From: Chrysomallon squamiferum
Lineage: Eukaryota; Mollusca; Gastropoda; Neomphalida; Peltospiridae
Length of the DNA: 64,000 bases
Assembly: GCA_012295275.1 (NCBI GenBank)
Contig: CM022672.1
Location: 28,749,972-28,813,971 of the forward strand
Direction of reading: 5' to 3'
In this document: positions 1 through 11,299 of the stretch, one piece after another
How the letters are laid out: each line of letters starts with the position of its first letter
How positions within the stretch are numbered: the stretch's first letter is position 1
Notes under the pieces: generated by a model
What the model saw: only the letters and a program-made list of their open reading frames with translations
Databases searched by the model: none
What the model was told of the DNA's origin: nothing
Made by a program: the position numbers and the translations under genes

Positions 1-110
1 ACCAGAACCCCCCCCCACACAAAACCAACAACGATATTTTGTAAAATAAAACACTTCTTTACCTATCAACTGTGCGTTTCTCTTTTTTTGACGGAGTGTA
101 TATAAACCCT

Positions 111-236
111 TCAAGCAGGTTTATTTGGCAGGGAAATGACAGTTCTCAGGCTTCAGGTTGAGATATATAAACAAGTTTTTCACAAAGTGCTGACAATTGT
201 GAATTTAAAGGACTGTTCAGTGAATTTATAACGATT
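111..236 (+). pseudogene. Decayed duplicate of the 3' end of constant exon 3
   Basis: This stretch aligns by eye to the last ~125 bases of constant exon 3 and its donor (about 5820-5947): both contain 'atgacagttctcag', 'acaagtttttca', 'caaagtgc', a short Cys codon region and 'tgttcagtga' after the donor. Read in the exon 3 frame it carries in-frame TGA and TAA stops and lacks nine bases present in exon 3 (an in-frame loss of three codons). The position matching the exon 3 donor reads GA instead of GT. It lies upstream of the predicted first exon, so it is probably a relic of an older duplication of the constant region, not a working exon. Confidence 0.6.
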
Positions 237-359
237 TGTTTAAACGTTGATATACATCTATATATCTATATATATATATATGTATGTATATGTATCATTT
301 ATTATATATTTATTGTCTACCTGATCAGTTTGTTGTTTGTTGAAAGGGAAGTAAGTGAA

Positions 360-479
360 GTGTAATCACGTGATATCCTTTGCTCATGTAGCTGAAAATG
401 GCGTAGCTGTAGTTAATAATTTCATAAAGAAGCAGCATTTTGTAACAAGTATTTGCTTCAGTTAATGCGGTAAGATAAT
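360..479 (+). other. Putative 5' UTR exon of the zinc finger gene (start unknown)
   Basis: A good splice donor (gcg|gtaaga) ends a candidate non-coding first exon at 479. The next acceptor is at 758, 22 bases before the start codon of the constant region. The transcription start cannot be placed; no convincing TATA box or initiator stands out. The coordinates give the likely 3' part of the exon only, and the left edge is arbitrary. Confidence 0.35.
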
Positions 480-642
480 AGATAAATCCTAAACTGTTTA
501 ATTAAGTCTGTAAGTTTTCTTATTTAAAAAATATTTTATAGTTAATTTTTTGGTGACTCAGAAAACGTTAATGGTGCGGACAAAGAACCGGTATTTACCG
601 CAAAGTCAAGTAAACGTAGTAAACGTTTCTTAAATATTTTAT

Positions 643-684
<42 letters not shown>

Positions 685-757
685 TTTTTTTAAAAATTAT
701 AGTTAGAATTCAGTAATCAGATCATTACATTCTTTTCATTTTTGTTGTTTTTCACAG
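480..757 (+). other. Putative 5' UTR intron with (CA)n microsatellite
   Basis: This interval lies between the candidate first-exon donor (gtaaga at 480) and the acceptor ttcacag ending at 757. A CA dinucleotide tract occupies about 644-682. Nothing else was recognised. Confidence 0.35.
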
Positions 758-1416
758 ATCTCAGTTTTAACTGGACATAATGGATAAACAGTATTCTGTG
801 AAATTCTTTACTTCATTTGTTGAAGCAATGCAAAAACTGTGCCGTGAATATTTAGACTTTGAGCAGGGTGTTGAATTGAGTGGTTACCTGGCTGTAGAAA
901 TAGACAATTTCAAAAAGGAAAGATATGTGCTTAGTGAACTTGTTCAAAGTACTGGAAATGTTATTAGTGAGAGTTATTGCACAAAAGCTTTCAAAACATT
1001 GAGAAAAGAAATACCACCCAAAATTAGTAACATGCACGGAAGTGAGAACATTGCTCCAAGAGACCATATGACAAGAACAGGAAGATCACATTCTGAAGAA
1101 GTTACAATAGTTTTAAGAGACAGTCCAGAAACAGTCTCACATCATGCTAATTATCAGCTTCATACAACCCCTTTCAAATCATCAAATCAGAAGCATTCCT
1201 TTAATCAGAATCCACATGTTCAAACATCTAGTCATCACAGAGACAGTTCATATGGGTTGTCACCCTCAAACAAGCAACAACTACCTTTTGAAATCCAGCC
1301 AAGGTGTTCAGAAAGTTTACAGGCTCTGTCTAATCTTTCACCAAAAGCTGTAATATCACAGAAACGCAGTATTATGGATACTGATGCTTCAAGTATGAGT
1401 TCTGCACCTAAAAGAG
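758..1416 (+). CDS. Constant coding exon 2: shared N-terminus of the alternative zinc finger protein
   Basis: The acceptor tttttcacag ends at 757, the start codon is at 780 and the donor GAG|gtatgc is at 1416/1417, leaving phase 1. It encodes residues 1-212 plus the first base of codon 213. Residues ~1-80 are compact and predicted mostly helical, with Cys20, Tyr and Phe patches and the segment 'SESYCTKAFKTLRKE'. The remainder is a Ser/His/Gln/Asn-rich, probably disordered linker. The N-terminal block is not a BTB domain that I can recognise; it may be a dimerisation or cofactor-binding domain, which is inference. The exon is followed by exons 3 and 4 and then by alternative zinc finger exons. 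If the donor is not used, translation stops three codons later at 1427, close to an AATAAA at 1436, which would give a finger-less short form. Confidence 0.8.
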
Positions 1417-2175
1417 GTATGCTGTAGATTAATTTAATAAAACTCTTTGTAAAGCCATTTTAATATTAGCAAACTTATGTTTGTTTCTGAGTTATTTTAA
1501 TCAGTTGTTGATAATGAATCTGTAATGTTTACACACTGGTGACAATACATGGTCCTGACATGTCAGTATGTCAATTTCCTTATGGGCAAAATTAACCAAC
1601 ATTTATGTGAAACTAGATGCAGATTATTAAATCATTTAAATATATCAAATATTATTGTAGGTTTTTTCAAATCCAAGAAAAAAATGAAAAAAAGAATTCA
1701 TGCTTGAAATTTTTATTATTTGTGTATTGTAGTTAGTCACTTAGTGCTATTATAGAACAGTTATTCTATCATTATCATTACTAATGAGCTGTGTTTTGCT
1801 TTAAATTATATGGTTTCCTTTCAAATGGTAATTTACTATTTATACTTGTCTGAAAATCATTTAAGCCAAGTGGCTTGAAACTAAACCCCCTCACACACAT
1901 AAACAATATGAATGATAATAAATTTAATAACATAATCATTTTAGACAGCATCATGTAAATGTAAAGCAGTGTCGCTCATGTGGAAATTAGCTTTAAGTCA
2001 AGATCAGCTTAGGGTGAGATTGACATCCACCAACAAATCAACCAGTTTTCATACATTTTAAAGTATTCCTTAGCTAAAAGTAGTTGCCATTTTAATTCAG
2101 GCATAAACATTTTAATTATGTCTTTTTTCAAAACGTTCTTTTATATTTATTGTATAATGTATGATTAAAGCTTTT
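1417..2175 (+). other. Intron 2, 5' part
   Basis: AT-rich intron sequence after the exon 2 donor. It contains the in-frame stop TAG (1425-1427) and an AATAAA (1436-1441) that could serve premature polyadenylation. No coding feature or named repeat was recognised in the rest. Confidence 0.5.
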
Positions 2176-5029
2176 GGGTCATTCCGTGTCAAATCACCCA
2201 ATGGTTTAAACCCGACCGTCTCAGATTTTTATGAAACTTGGTATACTTGTTGACTGGGATCCCACAACACCAAATCTGAAATTTTAGCTCAATCAGACCA
2301 GTGATGTGGGAGATACGGCCCACCGAATTTTGAGATTTTTGCCAAAAATGGGTGTGACCACCAACCTTAGAACCCTCATATCTTAGGAACTACTGGGCCA
2401 ATCTTCATAAAATTGGTATTGTTAGAAAGGCAAAATGACAAGGATACCAAATCTGCCATTTTCGTTTAGTTTGGAAAATATTGGAGTACCTTGACCTTTT
2501 GACCTTTGCTATGACCTTGAAATTGACTGTGTGGATCACGTGATCTTGAGATAACCTTTATTGAAATTTAATCTCCCACATGTTAACTAAAACATATAAA
2601 AGTTTCCTGGGTGTAATATTTTTTGTTTAGCCACAATATAGATTTAAAAAATGCACATACATGAAAATAACACCTTTTCAGCCATTAACATCTGATTAAC
2701 TAAAACCTGAATGATCAATTCTGGATGCTAGGAATCACCATCTCTCTTGATCATCAAGTAAGACATTGTAGGCCTACATGTATGCATAAAGTTCACATAT
2801 AAAAGTTTCCTGGGTATAATATTTTTTGTTTAGACATAATAGAGATTTAAACAAATGCATACCTGCATGGATGATTGATACAACGCATTACAATGTACAT
2901 TTTCTCTGATACTAAAAACACATCTTTGGAGTTAAAACCCACCTGACATGTCTGAAGGAATGCATGAAGGATATGAAAAGATGCCAAATGGCATGACATG
3001 TTCTACACAATCAGGCTCAAAGGGTTAACAGGAAGTGATGCTTCAGGCAGGTCAGGAACTCCTTTAGATTCCCTGGTGCAATCCCCATTGAGCACATGGC
3101 AATTAGAAGTTTAAGACAAAGAAGTTTCTGCATCTGCATTTCTTTGACAATCTGAAGCTTTTTAAGTTGGACACAATGTCAGATGTTGATATATAAACAA
3201 TATTTTTATTTCATAAAACCTATTAAGTAATTTTATCATGTCATGTGGGCCTTGCCATTGGTTTTGAACAAGGTTTCAGTCAACAACAGTACAACCCAGT
3301 CTGAAATTAGACGTCATCAAGTGATGTACTGCCTAATGTATTTGTACACCCAGTCTTCGGCACAGAGTATGAACAAGGTCTACTTCACCTTAATAAACTG
3401 TGATTTATACTTGAGAAGATTGACATAAATGCCCAAGACTTGTGGGCCTTTGGCAATAACACATGTACTCTGCTGCCATTTTATGACCTGCTTAACTTTA
3501 CTGAAAGGGTTTCAGGATTTGATTTAATATTTAGGAAAGCACTGACTTTGTTCTATTGAATTGAAGGTGCAGGCCAATACTGAAAATCCTTATTTCTTCC
3601 AGGGCTAACTGCAGTTTTAACTCTCCTGAAAATGTGTGTTATCAACACCATCATATCAAAAAGGAGTTGTTGCGAAGTGTATGGAAAACTGAGGAAGTCG
3701 AACTCCTCACTCTTTGAAGTGGGATCAAAACACAGGACATCAAGAGTATCATGAACAAGAACTTTTCGTCAAATTTTCAACATTGCAGAAAAACTGTTGT
3801 GATCCCCTTAATCGCCACCCTGAGCAAGCACACACTAGATCTTTAAGAATTGTTAGCATGGGCACTTACAAATGCTTAGTAAATCCTCCAAAGACACTAG
3901 TGCCAGGAGACAAGTTGTGCTGTGACTGTCTGATTACCCTTCAGAAATCAAAGGTCCTGCAGAGGATGGCTTTAGTATGGGTGGTATTACAATGGGAGAA
4001 TTTGACGATAACTTGCCAGACAAACCGCTGGTTGTTGTTTCCCCAGAAAAGGACTTTGATTTGAATTCTATTCTGTCGAGTTTAGGCGAAACTCCTGTCA
4101 AACTCCATTCACTAGCACATTCCAGTAAATGAATGAAAGGACAGAAAAAAAACTAGCATCAGCTACAGTAACATTAAAATGACATGTTAATGTCTGAATC
4201 CTACCCAGAGTGTGTGCAAATCTTGATTTTGTCACCCTTTACCATTGAAAGGACAATGAATTGAAGGAGGAAATAATCCAATTTTATGAAAGTGATGAGA
4301 ACAGTAGAAGGTGTCTGGGAATGAAGGATACAGTGATCATTTGAAACAAACATAGTGAGAAGGTTAAGCATCAGAAACACCTAGTTCTCTCAAATTTATG
4401 TGAACTTTATGCATACATGTAGGCCTACAATGTCTTACTCGATGATCAAGAAAGATGGTGATCCCTAGCATCCAGAATTGATCATTCAGGTTTTAGTTAA
4501 TCAGATGTTAATGGCTGAAAAGGTGTTATTTTCATGTATGTGCATTTTTTAAATCTATATTGTGGCTAAACAAAAAATATTACACCCAGGAAACTTTTAT
4601 ATGTTTTAGTTAACATGTGGGAGATCAAATTTCAATAAAGGTTATCTCAAGATCACGTGATCCACACGGTCAATTTCAAGGTCATAGCAAAGGTCAAAAG
4701 GTCAAGGTACTCCAATATTTTCCAAACTAAACAAAAATGGCAGATTTGGAGTTCTTGTCATTTTGCCTTTCTAACAATACCAATTTTATGAAGATTGGCC
4801 CAGTAGTTCCTGAGATATAAGGGTTCTAAGGTTGGTGGTCACACCCATTTTTGGCAAAAATCTCAAAATTTGGTGGGCCGTATCTCCCACACCACTGGTC
4901 TGATTGGGCTAACATTTCAGATTTGGTGCTGTGGGATCCCAGTCAACAAGTATACCAAGTTTTATAAAAATCTGAGATGGTCGGGTTTAAATTTCTTTTT
5001 TTGGGGGGTGATTTGACATGGAATGACCC
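2176..5029. mobile_element. DNA transposon with ~620-bp terminal inverted repeats (foldback-like)
   Basis: Two long arms, about 2176-2798 and 4398-5029, are near-perfect reverse complements of each other, differing by scattered substitutions and a short indel near the tip. The termini read gggtcattccgtgtcaaat on the left and the complementary ...gaatgaccc on the right. The flanks are T-rich (cttttGGGTC / GACCCttttc), compatible with a 4-bp TTTT target duplication. A ~70-base segment beginning 'acatataaaagtttcctggg' occurs at ~2588 and again at ~2797. The 1.6-kb centre holds only broken reading frames. The superfamily is not certain. It sits in intron 2 of the zinc finger gene. Confidence 0.85.
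3714..4064 (+). pseudogene. Broken open frame inside the foldback element (possible transposon protein remnant)
   Basis: This is an open frame of ~116 codons in the central, non-repeated part of the inverted-repeat element. It has a Cys-rich pattern with 'CCDPLNRH', then 'SLRIVS' and 'PGDKLCCDCL', which looks like a metal-binding or structured domain. Frames before and after are interrupted, and no DDE triad or other transposase signature is visible. It is probably the leftover of a protein once carried by the element; function unknown. Confidence 0.25.
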
Positions 5030-5555
5030 TTTTTCAAAATATTTGCTGTGTTCTTTTTCCAGCATATATTTGAAATTTGATTAAAAAGACTTCCATTTTT
5101 TAATTCATAATAGGCCTAATTGTTCATTTACAGATACTTTACTTTAATGTGGAAATTAAATATTTCAAAAGTTGATTAAAAAAAAATAATTTTTAAAAAC
5201 CCACATGATGCTAATATTAGGTAAATATTATATTACCCAAAGAATTGTCACAAACAGCATATATCAACAATAAACATAAATACTTTTTAATGTCATTACA
5301 TTTGTGGAATTAGCTGTCTGATCATTTTATAATTTAATATTAGGTACAGATTGATGAAAATGCTTAATTTGAAACAATTTGATCATGCTTTATATAATCT
5401 AGTAGAAATATTTGAAATATTATGTTTGATAAAAAATGCCAAAATGAAAAGCTAGAATTTCCTTAAGAAATAATTGGAACCAGAATTAAATTTGAAAACT
5501 ACACACTGAAAAATCTAATGTACATAATCATCAGTCAAATTTTTATATTTTACAG
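5030..5555 (+). other. Intron 2, 3' part
   Basis: AT-rich sequence between the right end of the foldback element and the exon 3 acceptor (atattttacag, ending at 5555). Nothing further was recognised. Confidence 0.5.
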
Positions 5556-5929
5556 ATAAAACGGAATATGTTGAATCTGGGATAGAATCACTACTTGCTG
5601 CAACTGAAAACACTCGGGAAAATGTGGAATCCTCATTCTCTGCTGCAGTTTCTGCAGCTACTTCAACAGAATCCACTGACACGGGCCATAGCTCTTTGCA
5701 ACAAGATAATAATGAAAGCCTTAATATGCCTATTGAAATTGATATTAAACAGGAGAAGGATGATGATTCACCATTCATGATAATAGAAAATCCCAATGAT
5801 CCAACAGTTAAAATGCTGGAAGCAGAAGGTGTATTTGGTAGGGATCATGACAGTTCTCAGACTTTGGCTTTAGATACATCCACAAGTTTTTCAGCTGATT
5901 CACAAAGTGCAGACAACTGCGAGTTTAAG
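5556..5929 (+). CDS. Constant coding exon 3: acidic Ser/Asp/Glu-rich linker
   Basis: The acceptor tatattttacag ends at 5555 and the donor AAG|gtattg is at 5929/5930. It enters in phase 1 (G from exon 2 + AT = Asp213) and leaves in phase 0 after Lys337. The segment is rich in Ser, Thr, Glu and Asp and is probably disordered. Residues 276-279 form 'IKQE', a consensus SUMO acceptor (psi-K-x-E, Lys277) followed by an acidic run and 'SP', the type known for transcription factors; modification itself is a prediction. If the donor is not used the frame stops at 5969-5971. A decayed copy of the 3' end of this exon lies at about 111-236. Confidence 0.75.
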
Positions 5930-6115
5930 GTATTGTTCAGTGATTTTTCTAATGATTTCTTTAAATCATAGAGTACCTGATTTTCAGAAATATTCTTGAT
6001 TGCTTGTTTGAATTTTTCAGGTGACAGTAATTCAGTTGTTTAATGATAGTTTATACTAAATATATGTACGTTAGCCATGTCTATAATAATATCTTTTTTC
6101 ATTTTGTTTTCATAG

Positions 6116-6168
6116 GATTCAAGGAATGTCAGTGATAGGGCAGGAATATCATGGGAATCTAGTAATCA
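6116..6168 (+). CDS. Constant coding exon 4: 53-nt phase-adaptor exon
   Basis: The acceptor ttttcatag ends at 6115 and a strong donor gtaagt starts at 6169. It enters in phase 0 and, being 53 nt, leaves in phase 2 with 'CA' of codon 355. It encodes 'DSRNVSDRAGISWESSN' plus the split codon. All 15 downstream terminal exons begin with A or G followed by an open frame, so codon 355 is always CAA or CAG (Gln). Skipping this exon would put every + strand finger exon out of frame, so it sets the phase for the array. It is too short to be found as an isolated reading frame; the match of phases on both sides is the evidence. Confidence 0.75.
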
Positions 6169-8075
6169 GTAAGTACCTTTTAACTCTTACATGTGATTGA
6201 CTTAGTTCCTCCAACATATTACATGGAATATTTTATTTTCCAAATGTTCATATTTGAAAAACATTCAGATTTTTCTTGCTCATTAACATTTTTTTGAATT
6301 TGATACTGATGAGATTCATTCTTGCTATATGACATTTTGCAAATGTATCCTGCAGCAGGAATTGTAATGATAAAAATACATTGTTTCTTTTTTCTTTTTT
6401 ATTACACTTATATTAAAGCCAGCATTTTGTCCTCACAGAAAGATTCCATGCAGTTATTAAATACTTGAAATGTTCTGATATTTTATATTCCAAATGGTGA
6501 GAACATCATTTTAGAGATAAAAGCTGTGTTTATACTTCTGACACATTTTCAGTCAACATTTGCGATTGCATAAATTTATACTTAATCAGCAGAAAGCACT
6601 TTTCATATTCTGTCATTATTTTAAGGTGCAGTTTTCCAAATACAGCTGCGCAGAACATCCTGTGTATATGATTGATATTGCAAGAAATGTTTTATGGTAA
6701 TAAAATAGTGAACTCATACTGCATTAATCCACAGTCTATCAACTGATGTACAGAGCCTTGCACCAAATGCCTTGAAAATTGGACAGCAGGTGTTAACATG
6801 TGGGACAGTGACCCAAAACAATAAATAATGTTTGTTTGCATTGGCATATTATTGTATGTGACTACATCAGAAGTATAAACCCAGCTTTATTTAAAAATTC
6901 ACTTTAAAAAGAATTTAATGCTGATGTTGGAGAAACTATGTCATTTCATCTAATATAATAAGACATTTTCAGTTGCGTATGATGCCAGAATAACTTTTTA
7001 ATACAAATCCAAAACATTTGCTAACTGCTAATTATCAGTAGCATTATTTGAGTATGCAATGTAACCATATAATGACAGTTAAAACTTATTTTACTGCTAT
7101 TTATCTATAATCCACATTTTTATTACTCAAGTTGCAAAATTCAACACTTATAATCAGAACTGTATTAATTTTTCATTTTCACTTTAGAAAAAAATTAGTT
7201 TGTCTGACATTGATTTATTATTCAGAGCTTTCATTTTTAAACTTTTCAAATTAGCATAATGTTTCTGTCAGATAAATATTTATGGAGCCAAAAATGGAAA
7301 GGTGATGGACATTACATTGGCTGCTGTTTATTGAGAATCTTATAAAATTAAGGAATAAAATCATTAAAAAACAAAACAAAAGTAAATAGTAATAAATAAT
7401 GTTATATATTTTATACTCGTTTTCTGATAACAATCAAAACTGTACAGAAAGGGCCTTTCTCTTGAGAACAATATATGTATATCTTTTATCTTTTTAAGCC
7501 AAGTGTCAGAACAAGTGGTTTTCAGTATACAACTTAATTAAATCATTATACATAAATTGATATTTAGAATTAAGATGCCTCTATGAGGTGTCCCAACTTT
7601 AATTTCCTTTGTATTTGTAACCATTATATCAGTCATGCTGTTTTTAAGTTTTTATATTTTGCAAACGTTTTAATTTTCTGAATGTAATGAAAAAAAAGAA
7701 TTCTGAGATAGCAATGGAGCAGTAATGTTAAAAGGAGATACAGGAGGGACTAATGTTAGTTACTTTATTTATTTATTTATTTATTTATTTATTATCATTC
7801 TTTATTTATTTGTTATCATTATTTATTTATTTTTTATTATTTGAATTTTTATTTTTTTGAAGGAAGAACAGCAGGGGAAACCCTATTTTTGCATCGGTAT
7901 ATATTTTTTGCTAAAATAGCACTAAAACTTTATTTGAACAGTTGTTTTTGTTCTTTTATCCTGTGTCAGCTACAAATCATATTGTTGGTGAAATTATTAA
8001 TATGATGATGGGATAGCACAGACTTCCAGCCTTCAGAAAGTATATAAAGTTTTTGGTTTCTTACTGTATTTACAG

Positions 8076-8127
8076 GATTTTGCCAGTACAGATGCACTTT
8101 TAACGATAATGCAGAAAGTGGACTTCA
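8076..8127 (+). other. Exon-like interval of doubtful function
   Basis: It is bounded by a good acceptor (tactgtatttacag) and a good donor (ca|gtaagc) and is 52 nt long, close to constant exon 4 (53 nt). Joined to exon 3 (phase 0) it would be open for 17 codons but would leave in phase 1, wrong for every P terminal exon. Joined after exon 4 it would reach a stop quickly. It has no sequence similarity to exon 4. It could be a poison cassette or chance. Confidence 0.2.
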
Positions 8128-10538
8128 GTAAGCTTGTTTTAATGCTAAAAAATTAAAGAGTAAAAGGGTTAAATCACAATTGAAACTGTTGTGGAAAGGC
8201 ATAATTTTGGTGGGGTTTAATTTTTTTCCTTTCAGACTTGTGTCCTATGGAACTTCTGTGGACTGTACCATTTTATTTATACCAGACAAGAACTTTTTGC
8301 TTGTGATAGAAGTCCTGATAAATTATGTACAAAAAGTAAAACTGAAGTATATACTATTATATCTAATTAAATGTGTTACTAATGAGGTGTGTGGGGGAAA
8401 AAAAAAAAAAAATTTGTAAGAGTCCAAATATTTTGCAAAGTTTTGTCAAACTGGAATTGTCTTATCAATACCTCATAACTTAAACATTTAGTTCCCATTA
8501 TCATTGGTATACATTATAATAGCTAATTTTAAATATGTTGTTTTACACGCTTCAGCAAACAAAATTTAAACACACTTACCAAATAGAAGTACAGAAAATT
8601 TCAGCCAACTATTTCTGATTGTTTTGGAAATATGGGTTCCTGATGGATACCAACAAATGTTACAAACAATTGTCGTTATGAAATGCATTTACTTACAGAC
8701 CTAATGGAATTACTCTGGATATATGCAGTTACAGTCACAGGTTTCTTGTTTCCAGTTGATATAAATGCTAAAAGCAAATCTGTTTCCAAGAGATCAAACC
8801 ATCAATTCTTTTGTTTTTCATTCCTTTGTAAACCAATTTTTAATTGGTTTATGCACTTCTGACAAGTATACGGATGGATAAATTTACCGAAACTAGTATG
8901 TATTTTATTTATTTATTTATGTTAACAGTTACCAACAAAATTCTTGAATGCTTTATGTTTTTTAAAAATATTTCCACTATGTAACATTCACCTCAACATT
9001 GGGAGCAAACAAACTGGTTACAAAGTTGTGAAAGCTCATTTACAACCCAGTTTGTCACGAGACTTTCCAGTTGTGGTTAATAAAGTATTAGGAACAACTT
9101 GATTGTCAAGTCAGCCAAAGAGCTCTGAATGTGATATCAGAAAACTTTGACCGACTTTGTCTGTATGTCAATTCACCAAAAAGTGCAAAATGCAGAAGTG
9201 TATGTTTACAGATTCAGTCATCAATCTTGTCTGACAAGTTTAATGTATGTTATGAAGGTATAAAACCGGTGTCAGCTTTAAAGCTAATTACACATTTTAT
9301 CGATGGCATATGTATTTCTGATATCAATATAGGCTTTATTTTTCACAATCCCACATCAGATTAGCAAGAAAAAATAATTCACAAAAACGTGATAATATAA
9401 CAGCATTTGTTATTTCTATTCTAATAATTAAATTTATAAATAAAAAAGAACTTAGTTACATGTTAATTCAGGATCATTGTTCCAAAATATAGATGAAAAA
9501 GTGTTGAATTGAGAGTGGGATGAGTAAAAAAAATAATAAAGCGAATCAGTATGTCTGCATATGATAGACTTTTCTTTCTTTTTTTTAACCTAAAAAGTGT
9601 ATTCCATTAAGTTAAGTTCTAAGAATCAAGTTACTATATGTACAAAACTAGGTTTTGTAATCTTTACAACTCATAGATTCTCTTGATTTGGAATATGTTC
9701 ATGTGACATAATTGTAAGAGTGCTCTGCTTACAGAAATACAGGTTTTGTTATGAATATATATTTGTTAATAATTTAAAGTAAAATATGGCACTGCAGAAA
9801 TATCACAGTAGGTACAAAGCATTTAAAGCTATCAAAATTGGATAATACCTTGTATGTGTGATAAAGTGATTAAAATCTGACAAGAATTAAAAACAAAATA
9901 ATAATAATAATAATAATAATAGTAATAATAATAATAAAATTAAAAAACAAAAAAATAATTAAAACACATCATGACCACATTTTATGATATGCCAGTAGAT
10001 TACTGTTATTTCCTTCAAATTATATTTATTAAAATTAAATTTATTAATAAATTATTTTTTTATTTCTTTCTATTCTACTTTTGTTGTGTACAGTTTTATG
10101 AAAAATGGACTTGATAAATAAATCACAAACAAAAATAACTAAAAAATAATGCTGCCAACTTTTCTGGTTTCATTGCTTTTAGTCACAAAGAAACTGGTGT
10201 AAAGATTATGAATAATCAAAGAAATGCAGTGTTTTACTGTTAAAATTAGAGTTGACAATAAGCACAGTTCTTATAAAGTTGTATTCAACTTAACTGAGAT
10301 GGACGTGATAACTGACTGTACAGAATTACACAAACCTAAGCAAAAAAGGGCAAGATAATTTTTTTTTTTTTTTTTTTTAAGAAACAGCATATCGATGCAT
10401 GTTTGTAGATGTTTAAATTCATGTTCATGAGAAAGGCTTCATTATGTTGTTTCCTTTCACCTTCACAAACTTTACTGTGCCCTAATGCATCTAAAGGGAG
10501 AAGTCATTTCTCTCTGTTTTTCTTGCCTAGCTTGAACC

Positions 10539-10542
<4 letters not shown>

Positions 10543-10591
<49 letters not shown>
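10543..10591. repeat. (TG)n microsatellite
   Basis: About 24 uninterrupted TG units, running into a short TGGG repeat on the right. The apparent Cys-Val open frames over it are repeat translations. Confidence 0.9.
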
Positions 10592-10600
<9 letters not shown>

Positions 10601-11299
10601 GGTGTGTTATAATGTTTGTTCAACATAAACATGCTTCTAGTTCAGTACTACAATTGCATGCTACTTCATGGCTATCATGTAAATGTCCTCTAGAACCTCA
10701 TTATTGTACTGATCATATTTCAAATTAAAAATAGAACTGTTTGTCATTCGTCATTCAGAATTTGAAGTCAATCCACATAATAGTTTTTAAGTTATGGCCA
10801 TTGATATGTTTTACTCTGTGGTGATTGTTTATGTCTGCACAAATCATTTTGAACCTACCTCATATTTGTAGATTTTATCATAAAACAGAATACAATGATC
10901 ATTGTCAAAAATATTACAGGTACACTCTAGATGGAGTAGTTTGAGACACTGATCATTAGAAACAGAATGATAGACTGCCAGAATTTTTTTTTTTTTCCCA
11001 TTTCTGGTTTTAAGTGTTTGTTTTTCAAATTTTCATGAATTGACATTTTTTTTAATATTGCATTTTTAGATTTGAACATTTGTGAGGTACTTCTTGTAGT
11101 TGTAGTAAAACAGATGTCATTTGTTAAGTAATCAAGATAATGTTTGTTAAATGTGTCGGTTAAGAGAGCAAATGTTTTTCAGGTATAGATCTTATTATTG
11201 TATTGTTCTTTACATTCTCCACACCTGATATACAAACTCACACATGTCTAAATGTTGAACAAAATATTTCACACAAGTTTTTGTCTGTTTCTCATAAAA

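Larger units (their letters stand above)
6169..11299 (+). other. Long intron between the constant exons and the terminal-exon array
   Basis: AT-rich intron. It holds a (TTTA)n tract at ~7763-7792, an (AAT)n tract at ~9896-9937, a T run at ~10363-10378 and a (TG)n tract at ~10543-10591. One exon-like interval (8076-8127) is listed separately. No zinc finger codons were found here; short open frames around 8180, 9131 and 10409 have no recognisable domain, and the last is a translation of the TG repeat. Confidence 0.5.

Noticed and set aside
758-1416. BTB/POZ domain, expected by analogy with lola and mod(mdg4)
   Set aside because: The N-terminal sequence does not show the BTB core pattern; the similarity to those genes is in exon layout only.
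8180-8419. Open frame with an acceptor-like site (tttcctttcag at ~8235)
   Set aside because: The translation after the site has no finger or other domain, ends in an A run and is not in the pattern of the array; judged chance.
10409-10728. Two overlapping frames rich in Cys-Val
   Set aside because: They are translations of the (TG)n microsatellite, not proteins.
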